A stretch of 64,000 nucleotides of DNA, taken from assembly GCF_000600295.1 (NCBI RefSeq), contig NZ_JEMG01000001.1, positions 2,406,477 through 2,470,476 on the forward strand, in the 5' to 3' direction. Source of the stretch: Hylemonella gracilis str. Niagara R (lineage in GTDB: Bacteria > Pseudomonadota > Gammaproteobacteria > Burkholderiales > Burkholderiaceae_C). The notes below the pieces were generated by a model that saw only the letters and a program-made list of their open reading frames with translations, was not told where the DNA came from and searched no databases. Of this stretch, positions 42,561-54,701 are shown one piece after another (position 1 is the stretch's first letter; each line of letters opens with the position of its first letter). The position numbers and the translations under genes are program-made.

Positions 42561-42569
42561 AGTATAGCA
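42561..42569 (-). promoter_or_regulatory. Extended -10 promoter of tRNA-Val
   Basis: On the minus strand TGC-TATACT is an extended -10 element about 50 bp before the tRNA. The predicted leader contains TTCAGTGA and TCACTGAA arms (42553-42546 and 42531-42524) that would form a hairpin removed during tRNA processing. Confidence 0.6.
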
Positions 42570-42753
42570 GGATTCCGAGCACCCAAATTCGCCATTCACC
42601 CTGCTGTGCACCCCAGCAAGGCCAAGCAGGCCCACGCAGCGGCTCTCCATAATCCGCGCGAGTTGCGGGGAATTCTTTCCGCGCCTCCCACACAGCCCCA
42701 CCACCTCTCGCCGCGACCTGTCCGCTGTCTCGATACCCTCGCTGCCGCTGTCC

Positions 42754-44724
42754 ATGCCCCCCGCAAACCACCTGCTTCATCCCATCACGCCGAATCGACG
42801 CTTTCTTCACTCGGTGCATCTGCCCGCCCTGCTGGTGGTTCTGGCGCTGACCCAGGCTGCATGGGGCCAAGCAGCCTGGCCTGACCAGGCCTGGTCAGGC
42901 AAGCGCCAGGCCGTGGCAAGCGCCAACCCGCTGGCCACCGACGCCGGTTACGCGATGCTGCGCGCGGGCGGCAGCGCAGTGGATGCCGCGATTGCCGCGC
43001 AGATGGTGCTGACCCTGGTGGAACCTCAGGCCAGCGGCATTGGGGGAGGCGCCTTCCTGCTGCACCACGACGGGCAGATCACGGAAAGCTACGACGGACG
43101 TGAAACCGCCCCCTCCGATGTGGACGAAGACCTGTTTCTCGATGCGCAGCGCAAGCCCCTGGCATTTGCGGAGGCTGCGGTCGGCGGACGCGCGGTCGGC
43201 GCCCCTGGTCTGCTGCGCATGCTGGAGCTGGCCCACAAGCAACATGGGCGGCTCCCCTGGAAGCAGCTGTTCGAGCCGGCGATCACGCTGTCCGAACAAG
43301 GTTTCCCCGTGAGCCCCCGCCTGCACATGTTGCTGAACGAGCCCAACGCCCTGCGGCAAGACCCCATTGCGGCCGCTTATTTTTTTGACGGTGCGGGTCA
43401 GCCTTGGCCTGTGGGCCATCGCCTGCGCAACCCGGAACTGGCAGCTGTGTTACGCCGCGTCGCCGAAGGCGGCGCCTCCGTCTTTTACCTAGGTGAAAAA
43501 AGCGACGATATCGCCCCCGCCATCGTGCAGAAGGTGCGCTCGCACCCGCGCAATCCTGGACACCTCACACTGAGCGATCTGGCCGACTACGAAGCGCTGG
43601 TGCGCGCCCCTCTGTGCTTCGTGCACCATGCCCAGCGCAGCCCCGACAGTCCGCGACGCGGGAAGGCTGGCACGACGCGCGATGTGCAAATTTGCGGCAT
43701 GCCGCCGCCCAGCTCCGGCACGCTGGCCTTGGGGCAGATCTTCGGCATCCTGGCGCGCACGCCTGCGGCCACGCTGCCGATGCAGCGCAAACCGCCCCGG
43801 CCCTATGCAGGCCCCCTACCCTCGGCCGATTGGCTGCACCTCTATGCAGAAGCCTCGCGCCTGGCCATGGCTGACCGCGCGCTGTACGTGGCCGACCCGG
43901 ACTATGTGCCCCCACCCGGCCCCAGTTGGGGCACTTTGCTTGAACCGGCCTATCTGGCCGAACGCGCCAAGCTGATCAACCTAGCGCCTCGCGCTGCGCG
44001 CATGAAACAAGCGCCGGCAGGCATCCCCTTGAACTTTGAGCGCAACAGCGAGCATCAGAACGCCCCGAGCTACACCAGCCGAAACGGCGCACGGCTGAAG
44101 CTGGCCCCCATGCCGCCACAACCGGAGTACGGCACCAGTCACATCAGTGTCGTAGACGCGCGCGGCAACGCCTTGGCCATGACCAGCAGTGTCGAAGCCG
44201 TGTGGGGCGCGCAAATCATGGTGAACCGGGGCCAGGGCCTGGTCGGTGGCTTCCTGCTCAACAACCAGTTGACGGACTTCAGCTTCGTGCCGCGTGGCAG
44301 CGCGGGAGCCGATGCGGCCATCGCCAACCGCGTGGAACCCCGCAAGCGCCCACGCTCCTCGATGACACCGCTGCTGGTCTTCAGCCGTCCGCGCGGCGAT
44401 CTGCTGTTTTCCGGTGGTAGCCCGGGTGGCGCGTCCATCATCCACTACACTGGAAAGATGCTCTACGGCGTGCTGCACTGGGGACTGGATGTGCAACAAG
44501 CCATCAATCTGCCCAATTTCGCCGTGTTGTCACCCCAGGACGACGCGCCGCTGCTGCTGGAGCAAGGGCGATACCCGCCCACCACGGTCAAGGCCTTGCA
44601 ACAGCGTGGCCACCCGGTGCGCGAACATTCCATGACCAGCGGCCTACAGGCCATCGAGGTGCTGGGCTACGGCTTGCAGGGAGGCGCCGATCCGCGGCGC
44701 GAAGGCACGGTGCGAGGGGACTAA
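42754..44724 (+). CDS. ggt: Gamma-glutamyltransferase
   Basis: This 656-residue periplasmic enzyme cleaves the gamma-glutamyl bond of glutathione and related compounds. A signal sequence (about 15-39, ending WGQA) precedes the large subunit. The autocatalytic cleavage site is Thr461 in YGTSHISVVD, which becomes the N-terminal nucleophile of the small subunit. The oxyanion-type GGSPGG motif appears near residue 554. A segment of roughly 20 residues (HHAQRSPDSPRRGKAG and neighbours, bases about 43620-43685) before CGMPPPSSG is extra compared with typical members. The gene stands alone, 57 bp before dnaG. Confidence 0.93.
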   Translation: MPPANHLLHPITPNRRFLHSVHLPALLVVLALTQAAWGQAAWPDQAWSGKRQAVASANPLATDAGYAMLRAGGSAVDAAIAAQMVLTLVEPQASGIGGGAFLLHHDGQITESYDGRETAPSDVDEDLFLDAQRKPLAFAEAAVGGRAVGAPGLLRMLELAHKQHGRLPWKQLFEPAITLSEQGFPVSPRLHMLLNEPNALRQDPIAAAYFFDGAGQPWPVGHRLRNPELAAVLRRVAEGGASVFYLGEKSDDIAPAIVQKVRSHPRNPGHLTLSDLADYEALVRAPLCFVHHAQRSPDSPRRGKAGTTRDVQICGMPPPSSGTLALGQIFGILARTPAATLPMQRKPPRPYAGPLPSADWLHLYAEASRLAMADRALYVADPDYVPPPGPSWGTLLEPAYLAERAKLINLAPRAARMKQAPAGIPLNFERNSEHQNAPSYTSRNGARLKLAPMPPQPEYGTSHISVVDARGNALAMTSSVEAVWGAQIMVNRGQGLVGGFLLNNQLTDFSFVPRGSAGADAAIANRVEPRKRPRSSMTPLLVFSRPRGDLLFSGGSPGGASIIHYTGKMLYGVLHWGLDVQQAINLPNFAVLSPQDDAPLLLEQGRYPPTTVKALQQRGHPVREHSMTSGLQAIEVLGYGLQGGADPRREGTVRGD

Positions 44725-44781
44725 GCACACCTCGCCAGCCCGACCCAGGCCCGGCCCAGCTCGTTTTCCTAGAATGCGGGC

Positions 44782-46767
44782 ATGGCCATCCCTTCCACCT
44801 TCATCCAGGAGCTGCTCGCGCGCGCCGATGTGGTGGAAGTCGTGGGCCGTTACGTGCAGCTCAAGAAGGGCGGCGCGAACTTCATGGGCCTGTGCCCTTT
44901 CCACGCGGAAAAGTCACCCTCCTTCACGGTCAGCCCGACCAAGCAGTTCTTCCACTGCTTCGGCTGCGGCAAGCACGGCGACGCCATCGGTTTTCTGATG
45001 GAACACACCGGCGCCAGCTTCATCGAAGCGGTTCATGACCTGGCCCAGCACTACGGCCTGCAAGTGCCCGAGGACGACAGCACGCCACAACAACGCGAGC
45101 GTGCTGCAGCGCAGCGCCAGAAGCAAGCCACGCTGTCCGAGACCCTGGAAAAGGCCGGTGTGGCCTACCGTAAGCAGCTCAAAAGTGCGCCCCGCGCCAT
45201 CGCCTACCTCAAGGGACGAGGCCTCTCGGGCGAAATCGCACTACGCTTCGGTCTGGGTTACGCACCCGAGGGCTGGCGTACCTTGGCCAGCGTGTTTCCC
45301 AGCTATGACGATCCGCTGCTGGTGGAAAGCGGTCTGGTCATCGCCAGCGAATCAGAGGAAGGCGATGTCCCCAAAAGCGAGGGCAAGCGGTACGACCGCT
45401 TTCGCGACCGCATCATGTTCCCCATCCGCAACGTCAAGGGCGAATGCATCGGCTTCGGCGGACGCGTGCTGGGCGACGCCAAACCCAAGTACCTGAACTC
45501 ACCCGAAACGCCGGTGTTCAGCAAAGGGCTGGAACTCTACGGCCTGTACGAGGCACGCAACGCGATCCGCGACGCGGGCTACGTGCTGGTCACCGAGGGC
45601 TACATGGACGTGGTGGCGCTGGCGCAGCTGGGCTTTCCGAATGCCGTCGCGACCCTGGGCACGGCCTGCACCCCGGACCACCTGCAAAAGCTGTTTCGCT
45701 TCACCGACAGCGTGGTCTTCAGCTTCGACGGCGACGAAGCCGGTCGCCGCGCCTCGCGCCGCGCGCTCGAGGCCGCCCTGCCCTACGCCAGTGACACGCG
45801 CACGGTGAAGTTCCTGTTCTTGCCGACGCAGCCCAAGAAGCATGACCCTGACAGTTACATCCGCGAGCATGGCCGAGAAGCCTTCGCCCGCTGTGTCAGC
45901 GAATCCACGCCGCTGTCGCGCTTCCTGATCGACTCGGCGCGCGAAGGCTGCGACCTGAGCAGCGCCGAAGGCCGGGCGCGACTGGGTGTGCATGCCCAGC
46001 CCTTGTGGGAGGCCCTGCCCGATGGCGCGCTCAAACGCCAGTTGCTGAGCGAGATCGCGACCCTGGTCCAACTGGATGCGCGGGAATTGGCGAGCCTCTG
46101 GGAGGCCTCTCGCACCCGGTCTCAACGCAAGGTGTCCGGACAGATCGCGGGCAGCGCCGACGACCACGATGCGCGTGATGGCGCCTTGGCGTCACGTTCA
46201 AACTCCGGTTACGCGGGTGCGGGCCGAGGGTACCGTGCCTATCCCGGCGCGTCTGGCGCGGGAAGCACCCGCCGCAGTGGCGGCCCCCGTCAGCTACCCC
46301 AGCGCGCTGATCACGCCGTGCGCCTGCTGCTGGCGCACAGCCGGCTCTGGGAACAACTCTCAAGCGAGGACCACGCCTTGCTCTGCGGTTTGCCCGGCCA
46401 GCATGGCGCCCTGCTGAGCTGGCTGGAGACCTGCTTGCACGAACAGGGCCCCCAACCCTGGGCGGTGTTGCGCCAGGCCCTGCAGGCGCATGTCGAGGCT
46501 GGGATTGAGACAGGCGCAGAGCCCGAAACCGGGATGTCTTTGTCCGCATTGGCCCAGCGGCTGATGAACTCGGACCTGACCCCGACCGACGACATGGCCG
46601 AGGCCGGCCAGGAACTGCGCAGCCTGCTCAAGACCATGCTGATCGAACAACTCAAGGCAGAGCAGGATGCGGCCCTCGCCGCTGGCGACGGTGAGCGCTA
46701 CCGCGAGCTGCAGGAGCGACGCTTGGCCTTGGTCAGCCCCGCCGCGGCCACCACTCCGGATTCTTGA
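44782..46767 (+). CDS. dnaG: DnaG DNA primase
   Basis: This 661-residue primase makes the RNA primers for replication. It has an N-terminal zinc-binding domain (CPFHAEKSPSF, then HCFGCGKHGD), the RNA polymerase core with the TOPRIM motif EGYMDVVAL and the SFDGDEAGRRA segment, and a C-terminal helicase-interaction domain. A Gly/Ser/Arg-rich linker near residues 465-505 separates the last two. It precedes rpoD in the classic macromolecular-synthesis order, but rpsU is not upstream; ggt is there instead. Confidence 0.97.
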   Translation: MAIPSTFIQELLARADVVEVVGRYVQLKKGGANFMGLCPFHAEKSPSFTVSPTKQFFHCFGCGKHGDAIGFLMEHTGASFIEAVHDLAQHYGLQVPEDDSTPQQRERAAAQRQKQATLSETLEKAGVAYRKQLKSAPRAIAYLKGRGLSGEIALRFGLGYAPEGWRTLASVFPSYDDPLLVESGLVIASESEEGDVPKSEGKRYDRFRDRIMFPIRNVKGECIGFGGRVLGDAKPKYLNSPETPVFSKGLELYGLYEARNAIRDAGYVLVTEGYMDVVALAQLGFPNAVATLGTACTPDHLQKLFRFTDSVVFSFDGDEAGRRASRRALEAALPYASDTRTVKFLFLPTQPKKHDPDSYIREHGREAFARCVSESTPLSRFLIDSAREGCDLSSAEGRARLGVHAQPLWEALPDGALKRQLLSEIATLVQLDARELASLWEASRTRSQRKVSGQIAGSADDHDARDGALASRSNSGYAGAGRGYRAYPGASGAGSTRRSGGPRQLPQRADHAVRLLLAHSRLWEQLSSEDHALLCGLPGQHGALLSWLETCLHEQGPQPWAVLRQALQAHVEAGIETGAEPETGMSLSALAQRLMNSDLTPTDDMAEAGQELRSLLKTMLIEQLKAEQDAALAAGDGERYRELQERRLALVSPAAATTPDS

Positions 46768-47249
46768 GACAGCGACCAGCATCGTCCGGCGAGCGACCGC
46801 CGCAGCGGCAATGGCCGACGGCGGCAAAGCGTGACGTGGCGCGAGGTTTGCCCCGCAAATCCGCACCACGGCTGGGTTTTCCAGTCAGCGCGGGTATAAT
46901 CCACGCCTCAGACTCTCCGGCAAGAGCGACAGCAGCACCTCCGGTCCAGGCCGACTGTAGCCAACACGCGCACAGTCAACACATCAAGTGGGCCATCCCC
47001 TCGACGGGGCTCACCGCAAGGACTGCACACCAAATGTTCGCCCTCCCATCTTGCCACCCGAGGAAGAGGATCGACGTCCGGCCTTGTGTTTAATGCAACG
47101 GGCCTGGCTGCCGATACCTTCCTTTGCCCCCTGCCGCGTCGGCTTGCGCGCTCCGCGCCGCCGCCCCCGGTCGTGTTTCTGCGTGTTCTTCTTCGTGTAT
47201 CCGTGTTTTTGATGTCCGTGTTCCAAGGTTGCTGTCCAGAGGTTGACCT
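46768..47249 (+). promoter_or_regulatory. Long rpoD leader region with -10 element
   Basis: This 482-bp gap between dnaG and rpoD holds a consensus -10, TATAAT at 46894-46899 (preceded by GGG, without a good -35), giving a predicted leader of about 345 nt. The leader contains a pyrimidine- and GC-rich stretch and several GTGTT-type short repeats at 47172-47232. No reading frame in it looks like a real gene, and no known riboswitch was recognised. Confidence 0.5.
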
Positions 47250-49604
<2,355 letters not shown>

Positions 49605-49650
49605 TCTGGCGTGGCTCGCGCTGAGCCAGTCTAAGCGCCGAGCACCGAAG

Positions 49651-49678
49651 GCCCGCATCGTTGATGCGGGCTTTTTTT
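49651..49678 (+). terminator. Rho-independent terminator after rpoD
   Basis: GCCCGCATC and GATGCGGGC form a 9-bp stem around GTT, followed by seven T, 46 bp after the rpoD stop. Confidence 0.93.
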
Positions 49679-49860
49679 GTACTCAGTTTGCGGCTGCGCC
49701 AGCCGCACCCCCTGCCCACCTCGCACTCGGCCGCTCCAGCACGCTGCCAGCCCGCTTCTCGCGCTTGCACCTCAGCAAAACGGTGCTCTCGCCTTGAGGC
49801 TAGAGCGCTTCTCGCATGCGGCGTGGTGGCTGTGAATCACAGGGCCAGAACTGAACTCGG

Positions 49861-52548
49861 TCAGCCTCGTTCGCGACACACAGCGCATGCTTGTCGCGCA
49901 ACGCGCACGATGCTGGCCGCATCCACCCCAAAGTGGCTGCGCAGAGCGGCACGCGTGTCGCTGCGGCCAAAGCCGTCGGTGCCCAGGGTGGTGTAGCTGC
50001 GGCCCGCAGGCAGATAGGCTCTAACACTCTCCGGTACGGCGCGCACGTAGTCGGTGGCGGCGATGATGGGGCCATGACTATCTCGCAGCTGCAGGGCCAC
50101 GAAGGATGTGGTGCCTTGGGCCTCAGAAGCCAGACCGTCGCGGGCCAATTCACTCCAGCTCGTGACGCTGTACACGCTCACGCTGAAGCCTTGCTCCAAC
50201 AATTGCTGCGCGGCCTTGATCACCTCGGTCAGGATGGCGCCCGAACCCATCAAAGTGACGTGAGGTGATGCTGTGGCCACTGGCGACGCCTTGGGCGGGA
50301 CTTGCGCACGCGTTTGCACCGCGGCATCTGCAGCATCGCGGCCATCGCCCGAGTAACTCTTGAATTTGTAGCAACCACGTACGGCATCCGATTCCGCTCC
50401 CACCGGAAAGTCAGGCTGAGCATAGTTTTCGTTCATCAGGGTGACGTAATAGAAGACGTCTTTCTGCTCCACCAGCATCTCGCGCATGCCGTGGTCGATG
50501 AGCACGGCCAATTCGCCCGCGAAGGCCGGGTCGTAGGCCTTGCAATTGGGGATGGTGGCTGCCACCAGATGGCTGCTGCCGTCCTGGTGCTGCAGGCCTT
50601 CACCGCCCAGCGTGGTGCGCCCCGAGGTCGCCCCGAGCAGGAAGCCACGAGCCCGCTGGTCCGCTGCAGCCCAGATCGCGTCACCCACGCGCTGAAAGCC
50701 AAACATGCTGTAGTAAATGTAGAAGGGCAGCATGGCCAGACCGTGCACGCTGTAGCTGGTGGCAGCGGCGGTCCAGCTGGCGATGGCGCCGGCCTCGCTG
50801 ATGCCTTCTTCGAGGATCTGGCCATCCTGCGCCTCGCGGTAGCTCAGCACCGAGCCGATGTCCTCGGGCGCATAGCGTTGCCCCACGCTGGAATAGATGC
50901 CGACCTGCTTGAACAGATTGGCCATGCCAAAGGTGCGTGCCTCGTCCGCCACGATGGGCACCACGCGCGGCCCCAGTTCACCGTCCTTGAGCAAGTTGCC
51001 CAGCATGCGCACGAACGCCATGGTGGTGCTCATCTCCTTGCCGTCGGCGTGCAGCGCCCAGGGCGCGTAGCTGTCCAGCGATGGCACGTTCACCGGAGCG
51101 CAATCATTGAAGCGGCGTGGCAGGTAGCCGCCCAGACGCTGGCGCTGCGCGTGCAGGTACTGCAATTCAGGGCTGTCGTCGGCGGGTTTGTAGAAACTCA
51201 GTGACCTGACCTGCTCGTCGCTCAGCGGCAGGCTGAAGCGGTTGCGAAAAGCGATGAGGTCGGTCTCGTCGAACTTCTTCTGGCTGTGCGTGGTCATCTT
51301 GCCCTGGCCCGCGCTGCCCATGCCGTAGCCCTTCTTGGTGTGCGCCAGGATGACCGTGGGCTGGCCTGTGTGGGCCAGCGCAGCGGCATACGCGGCGTGG
51401 ATCTTCACGATGTCGTGCCCGCCGCGCTTGAGGCGGTCGATCTGCTCGTCCGTCATGCCTTGGGCCAGGCGGGCCAGCTCCGGGTTCTGGCCGAAGAAGG
51501 TGTCACGGTTGTAGCGACCGTCCTTGGCGGCGAAGGTCTGCATCTGGCCGTCTACCGTGTTCGCGAAGGCACGCGCCAGGGCGCCCGTGGTGTCGCGCGC
51601 GAACAGCCCGTCCCAGTCGCTGCCCCACAGCAGTTTGATGACGTTCCAGCCCGCGCCCGCGAACAGCTTTTCCAGCTCGTCGATGATGCGTCCATTGCCC
51701 CGCACCGGTCCGTCCAGCCGCTGCAGATTGCAATTCACCACCCACACCAGATTGTCCAGGCCCTCACGCGCGGCCAGGGTGAGCGCGCTCATGCTCTCGG
51801 GTTCGTCCATCTCGCCGTCACCGAACACGCCCCAGACTTTGCGGCCCGCGCAATCGAGCAGATGGCGGTGCGTGAGGTAGCGCATGAAGCGCGCGTGGTA
51901 GATGGAGCTGATGGGTCCGATGCCCATGGACCCGGTGGGGAACTGCCAGAAGTCTGGCATCAGTGTGGGATGAGGGTAACTGCACAGACCGCGCGCACCG
52001 CTGCCGGTCCGTGCCTGGGGCGAGGTGAGTTCTTGCCGGTAGTGGGCGAGGTCGTCCTGGGTCAGTCGGCCTTCCAGGTAGGCCCGCGCGTACACACCCG
52101 GCGCGCTGTGGGGCTGGAAAAACACGAGGTCACCCAGGCTCGAAGGGTCGGACGCCTGAGCCGAGCCCTCACCACGCGCCCGGAAGAAATGGTTGTAGCC
52201 GGTCTCAAACAAATCGGCCGCGCTGGCGTAGCTGGCGATGTGGCCACCCAGTTCACCATAGGCCTGGTTGGCGCGCACCACCATGGCCAGCGCGTTCCAG
52301 CGGATCAGCGAGGCCAGGCGCTCTTCGATGGCCAGATCACCCGGGAACACGGGCTGCGCGTCCACCGCAATGGTGTTCACGTAGGGCGTGGCCAGCTCGG
52401 GCTGCCAGCCAATGCGCAACGCCCGGGCCTGCGCGGCCAAGGTATTCAGGATATGGCGGGCGCGCTCGGCGCCCTGGCTGGTCATCAACGCGGCAAACGC
52501 GTCCTGCCATTCGGCGGTTTCTTGCGGGTCAGTGTCGGGCCTTTTCAT
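49861..52548 (-). CDS. Orphan pyruvate-dehydrogenase-type E1 (AceE/MdeB-like 2-oxoacid dehydrogenase)
   Basis: This 895-residue homodimeric-type E1 subunit decarboxylates a 2-oxoacid with thiamine diphosphate. The ThDP motif is visible as FGDGEMDEPES followed by WVVNCNLQRLDGP, and GEGLQHQDGSSH is typical of AceE. About 25 Ala-rich residues near 790-815 (AADAAVQTRAQVPPKASPVA) are extra. No E2 (aceF) or E3 gene adjoins; instead a divergent Lrp/AsnC regulator gene lies 104 bp away. This resembles the mdeB-mdeR pair of Pseudomonas putida, where MdeB acts on 2-oxobutyrate. So 2-oxobutyrate to propionyl-CoA is plausible, with a shared E2/E3. The start at 52548 is chosen over a longer one at 52572. 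Confidence 0.87.
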   Translation of the reverse strand: MKRPDTDPQETAEWQDAFAALMTSQGAERARHILNTLAAQARALRIGWQPELATPYVNTIAVDAQPVFPGDLAIEERLASLIRWNALAMVVRANQAYGELGGHIASYASAADLFETGYNHFFRARGEGSAQASDPSSLGDLVFFQPHSAPGVYARAYLEGRLTQDDLAHYRQELTSPQARTGSGARGLCSYPHPTLMPDFWQFPTGSMGIGPISSIYHARFMRYLTHRHLLDCAGRKVWGVFGDGEMDEPESMSALTLAAREGLDNLVWVVNCNLQRLDGPVRGNGRIIDELEKLFAGAGWNVIKLLWGSDWDGLFARDTTGALARAFANTVDGQMQTFAAKDGRYNRDTFFGQNPELARLAQGMTDEQIDRLKRGGHDIVKIHAAYAAALAHTGQPTVILAHTKKGYGMGSAGQGKMTTHSQKKFDETDLIAFRNRFSLPLSDEQVRSLSFYKPADDSPELQYLHAQRQRLGGYLPRRFNDCAPVNVPSLDSYAPWALHADGKEMSTTMAFVRMLGNLLKDGELGPRVVPIVADEARTFGMANLFKQVGIYSSVGQRYAPEDIGSVLSYREAQDGQILEEGISEAGAIASWTAAATSYSVHGLAMLPFYIYYSMFGFQRVGDAIWAAADQRARGFLLGATSGRTTLGGEGLQHQDGSSHLVAATIPNCKAYDPAFAGELAVLIDHGMREMLVEQKDVFYYVTLMNENYAQPDFPVGAESDAVRGCYKFKSYSGDGRDAADAAVQTRAQVPPKASPVATASPHVTLMGSGAILTEVIKAAQQLLEQGFSVSVYSVTSWSELARDGLASEAQGTTSFVALQLRDSHGPIIAATDYVRAVPESVRAYLPAGRSYTTLGTDGFGRSDTRAALRSHFGVDAASIVRVARQACAVCRERG

Positions 52549-52652
52549 GCGCCTGAATGTAGAGAGACACACACAAAATAGGCTGCCGATCCGTGCTTAA
52601 CCCAGCGACATTGGAAGCATAAAATGCCGTGAAATTCATTTTTCATAGCCAA

Positions 52653-53126
52653 ATGAACCTCGATAACACCGATCTTCGGATTCTGGGCGAGCTACAGCGC
52701 GATGGCGCCCTGTCCAATGTGGAACTGGCCCGGCGCGTGCATCTCAGTCCCTCGCCCTGTCTGGCCCGGGTCAAGGCCTTGGAAGCGTCGGGCGTGATCG
52801 AGCGTTACGTGGCGATAGCCAACGCCAACAAACTGGGGCTGGGCCTGAACGTCTTCATCTCCATCAGCCTCAAGTCGCAAAACAAGGAGGACCTGGCCGA
52901 CTTCGAACGCCGCATCGCCGAACACGAGGAGGTGATGGAGTGTTATTTGATGACCGGGGATTCAGACTACCTCATCCGCGTGGCCCTGCCCGACATCGGC
53001 GCGCTGGAGAAGTTCATCCTGGAACAGCTCAGCCCCATCAGCGGCATCGACAAGATCCGGTCCAGTTTCGCGCTCAAGCAGGTTCGCTACAAGACGGCGC
53101 TGCCCTTGCCCAACGGGGCCGCGTAA
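52653..53126 (+). CDS. Lrp/AsnC-family transcriptional regulator (MdeR-like)
   Basis: This 157-residue regulator has an N-terminal helix-turn-helix (LDNTDLRILGELQRDGALSN through LSPSPCLARVKALE) and a C-terminal RAM ligand-binding domain with ECYLMTGDSDYLIRV. It is divergent from the orphan E1 gene. The 104-bp gap has an AT-rich patch (about 52617-52655) including GCATAAAATG and TTCATTTTTCAT, a likely place for promoter and operator. By analogy with MdeR or BkdR it would activate the E1 gene in response to an amino acid. The ATG at 52653 gives the normal family N-terminus; a GTG eight codons earlier is possible. Confidence 0.9.
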   Translation: MNLDNTDLRILGELQRDGALSNVELARRVHLSPSPCLARVKALEASGVIERYVAIANANKLGLGLNVFISISLKSQNKEDLADFERRIAEHEEVMECYLMTGDSDYLIRVALPDIGALEKFILEQLSPISGIDKIRSSFALKQVRYKTALPLPNGAA

Positions 53127-53257
53127 TTGCGGCGTCTCTGAAGGTTTTGCTCAAGGCCGACGGAACATGACCGCCGTCAAGAATCGGCAAGGCAGGCCCA
53201 TGCGGAGCCTGGGGACGCCGTAAAATCGGACCCGCGCCCCATTCTGACTATTGGGGT

Positions 53258-53353
53258 GCATCCGCTAGGGGTGTTGCCGCGCGTCGCAAGACACGCGGTG
53301 ACTGAGAAAGTCCCTTTGAACCTGATTGAGGTAATCCTCGCGCAGGGAAGCCG
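53258..53353 (+). promoter_or_regulatory. TPP riboswitch (THI element)
   Basis: The conserved blocks of a thiamine-pyrophosphate riboswitch are present in order: CTAGGGGTG (53265-53273), a variable stem, ACTGAGAAAGTCCC (53301-53314), TTTGAACCTGAT (53315-53326) and GCGCAGGGAAGC (53340-53351). It precedes cytX and the thi genes by about 75 bp. The region before the ATG contains GCTGGGGCCCAGC and the TTCCGGAA dyad at 53412-53419 over the presumed ribosome binding site, consistent with translational control. Confidence 0.93.
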
Positions 53354-53426
53354 CTCCAGCCGTCCACTCAAGACACCGATCCGCTGGGGCCCAGCCCACC
53401 TGCCTACGTTATTCCGGAATTAACGC

Positions 53427-54701
53427 ATGGCAATTGCATCGAACAAGAGCGTCAACGACGCCACCACCCCCATTTCAACCGACCGCCGCGCCTTCGGCTT
53501 CCATGACCATGCCTCGCTCTGGTTCAGCCTGGGCGTGGGCCTGCTGGTCATGCAGGTCGGTGCCTACCTGATGCCCGCGCTGGGCACCAAAGAGGCGTTG
53601 ATCGCCATCGTTGCCGGCTCCGTCCTGGGCGCCTTCCTGCTGGGCTCGGTGGCCAAGCTGGGCACCGACAGCGGCTTGGCCAGCGCCGGCCTGATGCACG
53701 CGGTCTACGGCCGGCGTTTCGCCATGCTGCCCATCGCGCTCAACATCGTGCAGCTGATCGGCTGGGGCAGCTTCGAGCTAGTCGTGATGCGCGACGCCAG
53801 CGTGGCAATCACCGGGGCCTCAGCTTCCTACGCGCCCTGGCTCGCCACGCTGTTCTGGGGCGCCATCGTCGCCCTGCTGATCAGCGGGTCGATGGTGACC
53901 TTGGTGCGCAAACTGATCGCGCGTTTCGCGCTGCCTTTGGTGGTGCTCTCCTTGCTGTGGCTGAGCTGGCAGTTCCTCTCCCTGGCGAACGCGCAAGGCT
54001 TCACCGCCCTGTGGAACCGCCCCGGCGAGGGCGGCATGGGGGTGCTGTCGGCGCTGGACCTGGTGATCGCCATGCCCATTTCCTGGCTGCCCCTGGTGGC
54101 GGACTACGCGCGCCACGGGCGTGACGGCAAATCGGCGCTGCGCGGCACCTGGCTGGGTTACGCGCTGGCCAATATGTGGTGCTACGGCTTGGGCGTGCTG
54201 GTGGTGCTGACGCTGCCCAGCGCCAACCTCGTCAACGCGCTGCTGCTGGCACAGGGCGGCTTGATCGCGCTCTCGCTCATCCTGATCGACGAGGTGGACA
54301 ACGCCTATGGCGACGCCTATTCGGGCGCGGTGTCCAGCCACAGTCTGATGCCCGGCAAGGGCATCCGCTTTTGGGGGTTCATCATCACCGCGGCCTGCAC
54401 GGCCTGCGCCCTGGTGCTGCCCATGCATGCGCTGGAACCCTTCCTGCTGATGCTGAGCTCGGTCTTCGTGCCTCTGTTCGGCGTGATCCTGGGGCGCCTG
54501 GCCTTCGGCACGAACACCGTTCAGTTGCTCGCCCGTGCGCGGGGCGTGCACGTCGGGCCCCTGTTGATCTGGCTCTCTGGCATCGCGGTCTACCATGGCG
54601 CGCCGCTGCTGACTCCTGCGGTCGGTTTCCAGACCAGTTCCGCCCTGCCCGCGCTGGCCTTCAGCTTCGTGCTCGCCTACCTGAGCCGCCCCAAGGCATG
54701 A
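53427..54701 (+). CDS. cytX: CytX-type hydroxymethylpyrimidine/nucleobase transporter (NCS1 family)
   Basis: This 424-residue membrane protein of the nucleobase:cation symporter-1 family has about twelve helices. It starts with a short polar N-terminus and the segment FGFHDHASLWFSLGVGLLVMQ. Behind a TPP riboswitch, NCS1 members of this type (CytX) are taken to import the thiamine precursor hydroxymethylpyrimidine. Its stop overlaps the thiD start by 4 bp (ATGA), which fits delivery of the pyrimidine to the ThiD kinase. The substrate is inferred from regulation and context. Confidence 0.88.
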   Translation: MAIASNKSVNDATTPISTDRRAFGFHDHASLWFSLGVGLLVMQVGAYLMPALGTKEALIAIVAGSVLGAFLLGSVAKLGTDSGLASAGLMHAVYGRRFAMLPIALNIVQLIGWGSFELVVMRDASVAITGASASYAPWLATLFWGAIVALLISGSMVTLVRKLIARFALPLVVLSLLWLSWQFLSLANAQGFTALWNRPGEGGMGVLSALDLVIAMPISWLPLVADYARHGRDGKSALRGTWLGYALANMWCYGLGVLVVLTLPSANLVNALLLAQGGLIALSLILIDEVDNAYGDAYSGAVSSHSLMPGKGIRFWGFIITAACTACALVLPMHALEPFLLMLSSVFVPLFGVILGRLAFGTNTVQLLARARGVHVGPLLIWLSGIAVYHGAPLLTPAVGFQTSSALPALAFSFVLAYLSRPKA

